From assembly GCA_011503125.2 (NCBI GenBank), contig WWBZ02000001.1, positions 4,774,001 to 4,838,000 of the forward strand: a DNA stretch of 64,000 nt. The letters run 5' to 3'. Under the pieces are notes generated by a model. That model saw nothing but the letters and a program-made list of their open reading frames with translations, was not told the origin of the DNA and ran no database searches. Numbering within the stretch: position 1 is the first letter of the stretch; each line of letters begins with the position of its first letter. This document shows, in pieces, positions 22,149 through 33,997 of this stretch. Origin of the DNA: Botryosphaeria dothidea (taxonomy: Eukaryota; Ascomycota; Dothideomycetes; Botryosphaeriales; Botryosphaeriaceae). The position numbers and the translations under genes are program-made.

Positions 22149-24644
22149 GACCAACAGGTCACTGCGATTCAGGGTGAAATATTGGCAAGGGGGTTGATGG
22201 GACATTTAGGACAGGATCTTGGAACGGATTCATCACGGCTCTTCTGGTAGGCGGTTCGATTCATAAAGCTTTCTTGGTCTCTCAATACAAGCATTCTAAC
22301 ACGCGCTTTAAGCCTTACTACAGTTTAATTGCCTTCCTACTTGTAAACCTCCGACTGAGTTGACTCAGTTCCAAGAGCGCCACTAGTAAGAGCGCAGCAG
22401 CCAGAGGCTACAGCTAGTGTTTGGTAGTTTGCCTGGAAAACATTGGAGAAGGAGCTAATACGGCCTAGAGATTTCACTTTGGGCTTGGACAAAATTCGGT
22501 TCAGGCCGGCTCCCAGAAGCATGTTCGGGCTGCTGTCCTGTGTTGTTACTGGTACAGAGGCAGACTCCATTCTGACGTCGATCTCCAGACCGCTCAAGCA
22601 TTTCCAGCCAAGGTTTTCGTTTAGATCTGAAATCGCGCAGCCCGACGGCAACGCCCGTTTCGCAACAATTCAGCATCTACCTCATTACTTACCAACCGTC
22701 TTCCAACCAACCACCGCAATAGTCTTCACTTGAAGAACTGTTACTCCGCGGTGATAGAGATTCGGGACCACGCGAATGGACACCGGTGACGCCCTCAGAG
22801 GACTTAGCACATAGTGCGTGATTTATGAACACTCTTGGCATTTTAAAGTCCGACGACGGCGAGTGAGATTACGCTGAGGCACTACTCGGCGAAAGATATG
22901 ACGAGATGGGTCGTAAGCTTTGTTTTATCTAGCGATCCCTAGGTTGACTCGCAGTGGAGCGTGGCCACCTCGTGGCCAAGGTAATGAATGGCTATTTATT
23001 GCATACCGTACCGTCCGCAACTAAGTAGATATGGCAGCGTCAGGACTTGTCGGTCGATCAAGAAAAGGATATCAAGGACAGATGCGGAACTCTTTTTTCA
23101 AGGCTGTTTGGATGCTCCAAGCTATTCAGCAAGGTTGTAATCTTAATTAAGGATAATATGGTCTGAGCAACTTGATGGATGTTGATTCGGTATTTCTTCT
23201 GTAATACAAATGACAAGAGAGATATTGATAAAGACAACGAAGCTACCTTGGCACATTGTGCAAGGTTCAATGTATCATTACAATCAACAAAAAGGCCAAG
23301 TTTCCGACAAAGCAAGTTCAGCGGGACGCTAGAAGAAGTCGGGCCGACATGTGGATGGCATGGAGGGGGGAGGCTCGACACTTCCAACTACGCCGATCCA
23401 ACAACACCATCCCTGCGCGGCTTTTGAAGACAGCCGCCCAGCCGCTTCTTGGCAAACCATCGCCTCATTTCTAGCGGCCCGCACCATGGGCGACGTTACA
23501 TGCTGTAGTGTGTCTGCGGCATTTCCACCCACATCCAAGCTACCCCCAGCTTCTTCCAGCACCACAAGGTCTTGCGCAAGGGCTCACCTTTTATCTGCAG
23601 ATGTATAGTGAGCATCGAGGAACATTTCTAGGTCGTGGGAAGGTCCCAAAAGCAGTGATGGCGGCCACATTCGTTGGCAGTCGCCACCAAGCCATCTGCG
23701 AGAAGGTCCACGCATCTCCTAGCTTACTTCCCCTTCACAACGGCCGTCCAATGGCAGTGCGGCTCTTATAGATCGCCACAGCATCTATGCAAGGCGAGCA
23801 ATCGGCTGTTGTAAGGCTCACAGAGCCCTTGGAATTTCCCCGTTGCCGGCCGCCTCCGAAACCTTCGCGGCCCAACGAGATGCGCATGCCGCCTGGAGTC
23901 GTTCATCTGCAGCACTAATGCAGAAGGCTTCTAGAAGCACCTTCTATAGATTCGCCGTCAGCCTATGGCAGTTCTGCAACCAGGCGTCATCGAAGGGGCG
24001 AAAAATAAGAGTCAACCCGCGGCTCCTCGACACCGGCTGGCTCCCGAGGCATTCGAACAATGACGCGGGCCGGCGCGGATGGCTTGGAAGATCTCTCTTC
24101 TATGCCTCTTCCAGCTACTTGTCATCCTTGGCCTATTAGGCCTTTTGTGGGTCTCTCGGGAGAGTATACGAATTCGTCGGGCTGGTGTATTCCTCCGTGG
24201 AGAAATACGCCTTTTAGCTCTTCGCCATAGTCCGTGCCCGCTGCACCGTCGAGCTATGAGGTCATGGGCATCGTTTGCACGGACGTCTGACAAGGCTACG
24301 AGCCACTGACGCTTCACCAATTTCCCCGCGCAAGTGTGACGGCTGGGGCAAACCAGACTAGAGCTTGATGCGGGGTGCAGGTCTTGGGGATTCTTGGAGA
24401 TCGGTCAACCACACCGACATGCCATCATCGCTCTCCACAGCCTGTCGGCGAGAAATGCGCGCCTGTGCACTTGCTGGCCTGCAACCATCCCAAAGCCTCA
24501 AACCCAGATCTTGCATGAAGCAACCGCTGTTTCCCTGGTTACCTCTACTAGCCGCATCATGACTCTCATCCCCGCTTCTTGGTCAACTGCTTATATGCTG
24601 CGCTGCTTCGCCAGCAGTCTGCTGCTCTTTCAATCATTGCAATC
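22149..24644. other. 2.5-kb gene-free region
   Basis: No frame here has a recognisable domain. The stretch 22740-23300 is AT-richer than its neighbours, and short frames at 22443-22733, 23329-23608 and 24079-24309 show no family features. It may be promoter DNA of the transporter plus decayed sequence. Confidence 0.5.
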
Positions 24645-26761
24645 ATGGCTCCATACTTTGGCCTCAAGGGCGGATGGCTCACCTTTTGGGTGACAGTTGC
24701 GTGCGCAACTGACATGACTTTGTTTGGTGAGCAAACCCAATTGGTTGATATTGATTGAGGAGCATCCAGTGCTAACATAACCAAGGCTATGACCAAGGTG
24801 TATTCGGTTCGTGGGACTCTCCCTTTAAAGTGGGCCATCGATCTGATGTGTGTAGGCGGAGTTGTCGTCACCCCGGACTTCCTCGACACCCTCGGCCTCA
24901 ATGGCAAAACGACATTGATCAGTACCGTAACGGCCATCTACGACGTCGGGTGCTTTTTCGGTGCAATTCTTGCCTTCATGATCGGCGACAAGTTGGGCCG
25001 GAAGAAGAGTGTGTTGCTGGGTACGACCATCATGGCCGTCGGTGCCATTATTCAGATTGCTTCTTTCGGGATTCCTGAAATGATCGTGGGCCGGCAAGTT
25101 CTCCTGATCCCGTGTACCCACTCAACTTCCTCCTAACCAATTTCTCAGGATTATTGGAGGCATTGGCAACGGTATCAACACAGCTACTGCCCCTATCTGG
25201 CAAGGGGAAACATCCAAGGCAAGCTGGCGTGGCAAGCTCATTATCATCGAAATGATCCTTAACATTGCCGGTTTCTCCCTATCCAACTGGGTGACGTACG
25301 GGTTTTCGTTCGTCGGCGGCTCGGTGTCCTGGCGCTTTCCCGTGGCCTTCCAGTTCATCTTCATCTTTATCTTATGGGGAACTACTCCGTGGCTGCCCGA
25401 GAGCCCAAGGTAAATCTCACACTCCAGCACTATCTCGTACATGTGGGACTGATCAAATATCAGATGGCTGATTGCGCACGGACGAATCGACGAAGCGGAC
25501 CAAATACTTGCAGACTTGGAGAACAAGTCAGTGGACGATCCTTACATTGTCGCACAGTCCAAAGACATCCAGTGGGCTGTCAATTACGAGAAAGAGAACG
25601 CGGTCAGCTGGCGTGACCTCCTTCGTGGCCGCACTGGTGATCAAGGTGGAACCTGCACAATCCGACGCCTCGTCCTTGGCATGGGAACTCAAGCCATGCA
25701 ACAATTGGCTGGCATCAATGTGACCTCGTCAGTCTATCATATTGAGAAGTGGTTCTAATGGCCAGCTGCTAACACGAGTTCTTAGATACTATCTCCCTTA
25801 CGTTCTCATCAACTCGGTGGGATTGGACAACAACCTCGCTCGTCTACTGGCAGCCTGCAATTCGGTCAGCTACCTGCTCTTCAGTACTATTGGCATACCA
25901 AATGTCGAACGATGGGGTCGTCGCAAGATGATGATGTATGCAGCAGCAGGACAATGCGTCTGCTACTTGCTCATCACCGTCTGCCTGCGATACTCGGAGC
26001 CCGAGTTTGAGAACAGAAAGCAGTGGGCATCTGCCTCAGTTGCATTCTTCTTTTTGTACTATGTGTTCTTCGGCATTGGCTGGCAGGGAGTGCCATGGCG
26101 TAAGTACCACACTGTCCACCACCCACCCCCAACCCTCATCACACTTGCCCACACTACCTGAGGCGTGAAAAGCCAATAAATGTTTCGAAAGAGCACTTGA
26201 AGAGCTGAAGCATCGTCAACACCCTTCCCTCAACACTACCACGTTCAAAGCATCGAGCTAACCTCCAATGCGAAGTTTACCCAGCGGAAGTGAACAGCTT
26301 AAGCATGCGGACAAAAGGAGCTGCATTGGGGACTGCAACAAACTGGATTTTCAATTTTGCCGGGAAGTAAGACCTTCTCCTAGCCTCGGCATGCACTGAC
26401 GATGATTTCAGTGGTTGAAATTACACCTCCGGGCATTGAATCACTGGGATGGCAATTCTACATTATCTGGACGGTGTTCAATGGGGCTTTTGTGCCGATT
26501 GTGTACCTGTTCTACCCGGAGACGGCGGACCGGTCCCTTGAAGATTTGGACCGGCTTTTCATCGAGAACCACGACATATTCGTTTTCCGCCACAAGGACG
26601 CGATTTCGTCGAAGCGGCCGGTGCAGTACATCGAGCACGAGAAGGAAGAGGTCAGGCGGCACAGCAGCATCAAGCCTGAAGACGTCTCGGGGGCGGTTGA
26701 GGCACACGCGAAAGACGTGTTGGCGTCTCAAGGAAATACCGAGAAGATCGACGTTGTCTGA
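24645..26761 (+). pseudogene. MFS sugar transporter with a frame break at the last intron
   Basis: Exons 24645-24726, 24786-24806, 24856-25093, 25149-25409, 25464-25727, 25786-26099, 26276-26366 and 26412-26761. Sugar-porter motifs are clear: YDQGVFGGVVVTPDFL in helix 1, GDKLGRKKSVLLG between helices 2 and 3, WLPESPRWL, QQLAGINV and PAEVNSLSMRTKGAA. It looks like the lactose/hexose permease branch and would import sugar across the plasma membrane. All junctions keep frame except the last. The only GT donor after IFNFAG (26367) puts the final exon out of frame, giving a stop after two codons. That exon (VVEITPPGIESLGWQFYIIW...) is otherwise well preserved and carries the final helix and cytosolic tail. 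Either a small insertion damaged the donor or the assembly has an error. Upstream exons look healthy. Confidence 0.75.
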
Positions 26762-27669
26762 TGGGCAAGCGATCTCCACCGGCATAAATTGACAGAACAC
26801 ATTAAAGTTTCTCTGGCATTGTGGCACAAGCATGTGAAGAGTGATTAGCGGATCTTATCGGGGAGGGCGCCCCACGTTTCCCCTGGCATTTGGCTAGCAC
26901 GTTTTGAAACGGCCGGCCATCGCCCACAACACCACGGGAGCAGGCGTGGAGATGAGGGCTGCTGCAGCGCGAATCCTTACGCTGCACTCGGGACAGTCTG
27001 GAACTCGCCCTCAGGGCTCGCTTGCAACAGGCGCCGTGCGGACAAGGGCTGCCAGCCGTTCATGGTCGCCGGAGGGCTGCGGCGAAGCGCGCGGGAAGCC
27101 GGGTGCTGCATGCACGACACGGCAAGACCTTCTCGTGATGGCCACGTTTCGCGCGGGCGGGCGAGCAGGACGACAGGAACAGGAAAAGCAGGACAGAAGA
27201 AAGCGCAAGATCTGGCCGGCTGAAACGGCAACCCGACGCCACCAACGGGCCGCTCGCTCTCTGCCTTCCCAAAATGTCACGCCCGCCCAATCAGCAACGC
27301 GCCCCCCGCTATCGCAAGCGCTGCCATTGGCCTCACCTCGCCTTTCTTTCACTACTGCACCTGTCGTCAAGCCACCCTGCGCCGCTAATGTATGCCGAAG
27401 GAGTCGATTCCTTTGTCCTCCGCCCCCTCCACTAACAATAACCATATCTTCTCTGCTATATTTGACCACCTGGCTCTCCTCGACCCTCACTCCAACCCCC
27501 ATCGCTGCCCTGGCAGGCAATTCACTCTCTTTTCACCTCACCTCGAGTCTGCGACTCGCCCGCTCATTCCCTTCGCTCTGCGCCGTCACTCCTTAGACCA
27601 CCACTGTCCTTCACTTCAAACCCAACCTTGCAGCCTTTTTTCATCCTCTTCACAGCTCCCACCTTCGAA
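26762..27669. other. Intergenic region, promoter of the DUF1996 gene
   Basis: About 0.9 kb, GC-rich on the left and strongly CT-rich (pyrimidine tracts) over the last 250 bp, as in well-transcribed fungal genes. No gene is supported. Confidence 0.55.
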
Positions 27670-29533
27670 ATGTTCGCCGGCAAGCTCTCGTCCGCCGCTG
27701 TCCTCGCCGGCCTGGCCTCCGTCGCCAGCGCCATCGACTGGAGCGCCATCGACTACCATGGCCACTATTTCAGACAGGAGTGGGTTGAGCCACCCGTCAC
27801 GGTCGAGCGCCTGGATCCCATCCTCAACCCCGGCCAGCTGGGCACACACGTCCACTCCTTCATCGGTGCCAATTCCGTGTCTGCCACCACCGACTACAAC
27901 GACACTCAGCAGTCTTCCTGCAGCCAGGTCTACGTCAAGCCTGACAAGAGCATCTACTGGGCTCCCGCTCTGTACTTCCAGGACCCCAAGAACCAGTCCT
28001 TTACTCGCGTCAAGGAGCATCACCGTGTGCTCTACTACTTGTGGGTTGTCCCCGAAACCGTAGAGTATCTGGAAGCTAACCTCGTGTGTCTGCAGTAACC
28101 GCGCCGCCGACCCGGACACTGGCGCCGAGAGCTTCGACCTTATTGAAGAGTTCCCCGAGGGCTTCAAGATGATCGCCGGCGACGCCAACCTGCGCGCCCC
28201 CGCCGCAACCAAGCAGTTGCAGGATTCTATTGAGTGGTTCTGCCACGGTCCTGATGTCAAGTCTAGCGGCTTCCCCGGCAACTTCACCTCGTGCCCCAAC
28301 GGTTTCGCCGGCTCTGTCCGCTTCCCCTACTGCTGGAACGGCGACGACTTCAACCCAGATGATCCGCACGCTCATATGTCCTACCCGAAGACCGACGCCC
28401 AGGGCAATGGTGCTCCAGACAGCGGACCGTGTCCTACCTCTCATCCTCACATTCTTCCCCACATCTTCATCGAGTTCTGGTTCAACACCGACCCCTTTGA
28501 TGGCCTCTACGAGATGGGTGATACACCTTGGGTGGTTTCGAACGGCGATCCGAGTGGCTATGGCTTCCACGCCGATTTCCTGAATGGTTGGGAGAAGGGC
28601 GTGTTGGCAAGGCAGATGAAGGAGTGCAACATCGGCGAGTCTGGCGAGCCTCTGGAGAACTGCTTCGACACTTGGAAGAAGGATGGTCAGGAAGAGACCC
28701 GCGAGAACTGTTCCCAAAAGTCATCCGTCACCGAAGAAGTCGAGGGCTGGCTCGACGCTCTTCCCGGCTGCAACCCCATTCAGCATGGACCCGAGAGGGC
28801 TGTCATGAAGTCTGATTGTGGCGACACTGCCAGTCTTGACAGCAATGGTGCTTCTCCCAGCAGCGCCGCACCCACCGCCAGCTCTGCTGTCGAGGAAACT
28901 CCCTCCGACACCGCATCCGAGCCTGCTTCTCCGCCAACTTCTTCTCTCCCTGCTACTGAAGACTCGTACTCTGCACCGTCCTCCTCTTTGACTGCTGTCG
29001 CCGTGACTCCCGTCGTCACTGAAGCGGCCACAGAGACTACCGACAGCAACGGGAACGTGGTGTATGTTACTGTGACTTCGTACTACACCGCTTATGACTC
29101 TGCACCCACTGGCTCTCCGTCGCCCGTTTCTACCTCCGACGCCACCGCCGATCTGCCGACTGGCTGGACCGCATCTGGCTGCCATAGCGACGCCGTCTTT
29201 CCCAGATCTCTTTCTGGCAAGGAACTCGCATACTGGGGTGAGCCCATCACGTCTTCCGGCTGCGCCAAGTACTGTGATGAGCAAGGCTTCAGCATTGCTG
29301 GTACTGAGTACGGCGAGCAGTGCTTCTGCGGAAACAGTCTGAGCCAGAGCGAAGTACTCGATGCTTCCAAGTGTGACATGGAATGCAAAGGTGCCGCTGG
29401 TGAGGTTTGTGGCGGTAAAGGAGCGCTGAGCGTGTTCGTGAAGGGCGGAAAGAGCCTCAAGAGTCGGAAGAGGAGCTTGCACTTCCGCAAGCACGTTGGA
29501 GGCGGTGCCAGCGTCCACAGGGGATCCTTCTGA
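27670..29533 (+). CDS. Secreted DUF1996 protein with C-terminal WSC domain
   Basis: Exons 27670-28040 and 28096-29533 give about 602 aa. Signal peptide MFAGKLSSAAVLAGLASVASA. The DUF1996 domain (residues ~25-340) shows DPILNPGQLGTHVHSFIGAN, HHRVLYYF-NRAAD across the intron, CWNGDDFNPDDPHAHMSYP and PHILPHIFIEFWFNTDPF. A Ser/Thr/Pro linker (~365-480) leads to a WSC domain (~485-575) with its cysteine pattern (GCHSD, CAKYCDEQGF, GEQCFCGNSL, CDMECKG, CGGKGALSVF). WSC domains bind carbohydrate. The product is probably an extracellular or wall-associated glycan-binding protein; DUF1996 has no proven activity known to me. The basic C-terminus shows no GPI signal or transmembrane helix. Confidence 0.92.
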
Positions 29534-30284
29534 GAGCTTCGACTGACAGACGCATGAGTGTCTATGATTCTCTGTTCGACTTTTTCAATTCTTCGAAGAG
29601 CTACCTGCCCGAGTGGTTCAATTTGTGATTTGCTGTGCCTGATCAGAACTTTTTCTTCATCTTCTTCTTCTTCGCCGCTACGATTATGCACTTTCACGAT
29701 CTTACGAACACAGCGACTCCATTTTTGGCCTTAGACTCGTTCAGGCTCCGGAGGTCGTGAAAATGGTGGGAAGGGTAGACTTGGTGTACAGGCGACGGGA
29801 AATTTTTGTGGATACATTTGGACTGGCGATGGATAGAGATAAAAAGAGCGAATACGAATTTTAGCAGAGGGCGACCTAAGTGGCAGTGATTGAATTGTGG
29901 GTGGCAAGGATGCATACCAGCCTCTTCCCTGCTTCTGTGTGCCACACTCGTCTTGGCCCCCAGCCACGACCCCGCGTTGCCGCTTGGATAGTGACACGGC
30001 GGCGATGGCAACCACCTTCCAGTGTGCAATCGTCCTACCTATTACTTGTTGACCCACGTTATCTTCGATCGCTTTCGCGCAGACCGCCATCGTCGGGTGA
30101 CACTCTTGCAACAGCTGCTGGTCCATCCTCGAGCCGTGTAGTCACCTACCCAGTGCACGCATACCTGGCGGTCTTTGGCGAGGATCTCCAGCCGTGTACT
30201 CGTTGTACGTCAAGCCAAGGACGTCGGGGATAAGTAGTTGGCCGAGGTCCATCATTTCCGAGTTCGGTGATTCGGGCTGCAACT
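29534..30284. other. Intergenic region
   Basis: About 750 bp. It should hold the 3' end of the DUF1996 gene and the start or a missing first exon of the PSI-domain gene. I could not identify a signal-peptide exon in it. Confidence 0.45.
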
Positions 30285-31054
30285 ATGCAGGAAACAAAGA
30301 CAAGATCAACGAAAGAGCAGTGGGGTGAGCAGGGCAGCCAGAAATGTAGGACGGCGGGTTCAGAGAGGCATCTAGGGCCCGAAGTGCTGGAAGAATGGTT
30401 CAACCAGACTCTGTCCTCGGCTACCTGGCGAAGAGGTCGGCACCGAGGCAGCCCTGACGGACCCCGGGACCCGGACTTCGACGATCGCCTCTACCGTTGC
30501 TGGAGGCTCCAAACATGCGGGTCCTGCCTGAGTAGTGATGCGCGGTGCGGCTGGTGCCCATATGTCAGTCCATATTTGCATGATACTGTCTCCAGCTACC
30601 GCAAGGCTAACCAGCAAGAACCCATCAGTCGTCCACCTGCATCCCGCTTCCTTCGACATCGGATATGCCATTACGCTGGGCGCCGCTCACGCCGCTCAAT
30701 CACGCCCACATCTGTCCGTTCGACCCCGAGCGCTTTGAGCTGCGGACAAAGTCGTTCGGGCGCGAAAGCTGCAACGTCTCCACGACTACTGTACTCACGG
30801 CCGTTGTTTCCTCCCTTTGTGGAATTGCTGCTGTCTTTGTGGTGCTAGGCCTTGCTTGGGTGGTGGTTCGCTTATTCAAAGCCGGAAGAAGGGCCAGGAA
30901 CGGAATTAAGGTTTTGATTGTGGAGAGCGGGTTGCCAGGAGATAGCTGGAGAGAGGAACGAGTTTGGGTACGGAGAGGTAGGAATTGGCGGGGAAGAATG
31001 GCGGTGGAGGAGGGTGATGAAGAGAGACGAGCTTTGCTGGGGGGTCGAGCTTGA
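30285..31054 (+). CDS. PSI-domain single-pass membrane protein; N-terminus uncertain
   Basis: Exons 30285-30563 and 30629-31054. The splice joins DDRLYRCWRLQTCGSCLSSDARCGWCPY to SSTCIPLPSTSD, giving an eight-cysteine PSI-type module. Then come HICPFDPERFELRTKSFG, CNVSTTTVLTAVVS and one transmembrane helix (LCGIAAVFVVLGLAWVVVRLF) with a basic, then acidic cytosolic tail. Small PSI proteins of this kind occur widely in Pezizomycotina and are thought to sit in secretory membranes or at the cell surface; function unknown. The region before the PSI module (30285-30470) has no signal peptide, which such a topology needs. The start is therefore provisional and a 5' exon may be missed. Confidence 0.7.
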
Positions 31055-31724
31055 TGCAGATCTGCATTCTGAATAGCAGAGACGTGTGAGTGTGTCTGTT
31101 TCTTTCTTCTTTTCGAGTGTAATGGTAGCACAGAGAGGACACTTGGTTATTTGCCTCGTTTGCATGCTTGATCGGCTTTTTGCAAGTATTTGTCTGCCTG
31201 ACGTTGTGGCAAATCTCTGACGTGGAGTTCTTGGTCGTTCCTTTTTTCTCTCCTTCGGTGTGCACCACATAAGATCTCCAGACCTTGGTGTTTGCACGCT
31301 CCGGAAGTCTAGAGCCGCGACATCCGGGAGCAATTGTTCGGATTTCTTACCACAAAAGGCGAACAGCCGGACCTCGAGTGGACGCGATGGTGGACTCAGC
31401 TGATCTGACAGAGCTGTTTACGACGTTGAGTCAACAGCCCCACGTTGATACTTTGACCGCGGCGCCAGCTCCTGCCCCTCCATCGGACGTCATCGCCGGA
31501 TGCCAAACATCCCGAGGCTCCAGACCACGGCTAGCCTGTCCGGGAAACAGGCCAATGAAAGCAGTTTTCCGCAGTACAATGCTCCGCGAATGATGAGCCG
31601 TCCCATCGGCCCATGTCCTGATACGCGCCATCCGAACTGAAGCCGGCCATATATAAGTCGCGGCGGCCAGATCCTTTGAATCCTCCAGTTTCGCCGCGTC
31701 CATCACTGTTACGAGATATCCAAC
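31055..31724. other. Intergenic region, GST promoter
   Basis: About 670 bp without a supported gene. It ends in a clear TATA box and a 70-bp leader before the GST start. Confidence 0.6.
31650..31657 (+). promoter_or_regulatory. TATA box of the GST gene
   Basis: TATATAAG in a GC-rich setting, 68 bp upstream of the ATG: a textbook TATA element by sequence and position. It suggests an inducible promoter, as is common for stress genes. Confidence 0.55.
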
Positions 31725-32527
31725 ATGACGATTGTTGTTCACCACCTTCAGCGCTCACAGTCGGAACGCATCGTGTGGCTGTGCGAGGAGCTCGGCGTCC
31801 CTTATGAGCTCAAGATCTACAGGCGTGATCGTAAGACGCTGCTGGCGCCGCCGGAGCTGAAAGCACTGTACAGTATCCTACGAGGTTGTAAATAATTGTG
31901 GTTGACATGTCCTCCAGTCACCCCGCCGAGACTGCGCCTATCTTCGAAGATGGAGACCTCATGCTCTCAGAATCCAGCGCTATCATGGAGTATGCCAAGC
32001 TGTCTTCCATGCTTGAATGAAGCTAAAATTGGATGCCTAGATACATCATCGCCAAGCATGGCAATGGTCGCCTCTCAGTGCCTGCCAGCGCCTCCAACTT
32101 TGCCGACTATATTTACTGGTTCCATTGGGCCATCGGTACCTTGGGGCCTTCCATCTCTGCCCCCATGTTCCTTCAGCTGGCCGGCGTGGGCAAGGACAGC
32201 CCCAATCCAGTCATCGGAATTGTTCAGAACCGCTCCTCCAGGGCGCTGAAGCGTATGGACGCTCGTCTCAGGGAGACACCGTACCTGGCTGGCGACGAGT
32301 TCACCGCCGCTGACATCTACGCTGCTTTTTCTGTCTCGACGGGGCGGATGTTCAATCCCTACTCCTTGACCGGGTACGACGGCATTTTGAAGTGGTTGGA
32401 GAGGTGTTCCCAGAGGCCGGCATACAAGGCTTTGATTGAGAAGGCAGAGAAGGGCGAGGACAGAGGTGTTGTGCCCACCATCATGGCCGAGGCGCCAACT
32501 TCCATGTGGACTCTCGTTGAGGCATAG
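31725..32527 (+). CDS. Glutathione S-transferase
   Basis: Exons 31725-31867, 31918-31989 and 32041-32527 give 233 aa, normal for soluble GSTs. The thioredoxin-like half carries VVHHLQRSQSERIVWLCEELGVPYELKIYRR, LKALHPAETAPIFEDGD and the glutathione-binding LSESSAIMEYI. The helical half shows the N-capping and D-motif segment (YLAGDEFTAADIYAAFSV) and WLERCSQRPAYKAL. The Ser in QRSQSERI is the probable catalytic residue. The enzyme conjugates glutathione to electrophiles or reduces peroxides in the cytosol; substrate unknown. It resembles fungal Gtt1-like GSTs. Introns of 50 and 51 bp are confirmed by the continuous domain. Confidence 0.93.
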
Positions 32528-32843
32528 GTCGCAAGAAAGGGATGCAAATGAATGATGTAGTAGTCCCAATTTGGTTTTCGAGCAGAGCGTCCATCCAGAA
32601 AGCTAGACGAAACATTGCGAAGCAGTATATAGTCAAACAGCACACAATGCAAGTAGCACGATCGAGTTCTGACAGGATAGCATGCCAACTGTGTCAAATT
32701 GCCTGAATTTGGTGCAACTCAGCTCAAGAATCTATTTGCGAAAATGTGGAAAGCGCCTGGTAGTGAACTTACCCTTAACTATTCTTTCTTTGCTAATTGT
32801 ATCGGAGGAACCTCTGGACCCGGAAACGCTCTCTTATTGCATC
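32528..32843. other. Convergent intergenic region
   Basis: 316 bp between the 3' ends of the GST gene (+) and the mitochondrial membrane protein gene (-). Nothing coding was seen. Confidence 0.6.
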
Positions 32844-33570
32844 TCAGCCCTTCCCCGAAGCTTTCTTCTGCATGCCAAAGAGACGCTTGAAACCCCTCCC
32901 CACGGATCCCAATACAGCCCTGGCAAACCACGGGGTCGCCCACACGCTCAATGCCAGTCTCAGTGGCAACAGCGCCTTTGTAACGGCCCAAGCTGTTGCG
33001 ACCTCGACCAGGATCCTTACACCGCCTTCGCCCCATCCCCAAGCCATACCCGCCTTCCTACGCAGCTTATCTCTCCTGCCACCCTCGCCGACCTCGTCTT
33101 CCGCCTCATGAACCGCATCGTCGCTGATCCAGCCTTTCCGGCGGAAGTAGCGACCGAAGCGCTCGACACCCTGCTTGACCCAAGCGCCCTCGGAGATGTA
33201 CGGCGGAAGCCAGTCTGCGTAGTGGAAGGTTGCGGCGAGACCGACGAGCGGGACTATGGCGGTGATTTCGTGCAGGATGAGGAAAGCCGTGATGTGGGTG
33301 AGCGGCGCCCGGCGCAGCGGCGAGAGGTAGCGTTGGAGCCGTGAGGGCACTGAAGTGGCATCAGCTGGGTCGGCGTGGAGGATACCCAGGCATACAATAC
33401 GTACGGCGTGATATTACGCGGTCGAGGCGTGACTGTTTGCGAGTCGCTTCTGAAGCTTCGGACGGTGGTGGCGGAGGTTTTGCTGAAAAGCGACGCAGAG
33501 GACCGCCATTGCGCGGGCGCAAAAGGCCCACGTTCGACCGCAGGATCGTGCGTGGATACAAGGCTCTCAT
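32844..33570 (-). CDS. Predicted mitochondrial inner-membrane protein, conserved in fungi
   Basis: Exons 33570-33405 and 33349-32844 give 223 aa. The N-terminus (MRALYPRTILRSNVGLLRPR) is a good mitochondrial presequence. The core begins RLQRYLSPLRRAPLTHITAF, then LILHEITAIVPLVGLAATFHY as a first hydrophobic helix and WLPPYISEGAWVKQGVERFG. A second hydrophobic stretch lies near ILVEVATAWAVTKALLPLRL. I associate the FLILHE...TAIVPL pattern with a small fungal family linked to the mitochondrial expression machinery (MIOREX-type proteins), but from memory only. Role: probably organelle membrane organisation or translation support. The 54-bp intron with GCTGAT branch joins VISR to LPSRLQ in frame. 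Confidence 0.8.
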
Positions 33571-33997
33571 GGCTACCGGTGGGGTTGGGCGATAAGAAGG
33601 AAAGGCATTCCGGGTGATTGTTTTGTCTGATGGAGAGGTGCTTGATCTGACGTATGCGAGGCTGCGAGGAGCTTTGACCCCCACAACCATGTCATCGAGA
33701 GCTTCGCAGTGTCTTGGCTGGGTTGAAACATAACATCAAACTCCTGTTTTCTGCATCGCATCTATCGTGTTACTGTACAAAAGCGTCCTGCCTACCGCTG
33801 CCTCTCCTTGAATTTAACCTGCATGTCCCACGGCAAAAGATCAATGGTTCCCATGAAGCGTTGAAGCGGCTACTGCACTAATACACCTGCCTCTTTTCTC
33901 ACTCATGCATATTCCCCAAAAGCAAACGCCGTGCTTGTGGACCAATTCATTGGCTTCCAGATACCTTATTAATGGCTGTTTTCCCCCTGGCCAAGCA
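33571..33997. other. Intergenic region
   Basis: About 430 bp between two minus-strand genes. It holds the upstream region of the mitochondrial protein gene and the 3' flank of the reductase gene. No gene seen. Confidence 0.6.

Noticed and set aside
23329..23608. Short overlapping frames on both strands
   Set aside because: No domain, no splice partners and no start context; treated as chance.
31868..31917. Possible frameshift in the GST at its first junction
   Set aside because: With donor GTACAG at 31868 the join LKA-LHPAETAP is fully in frame.
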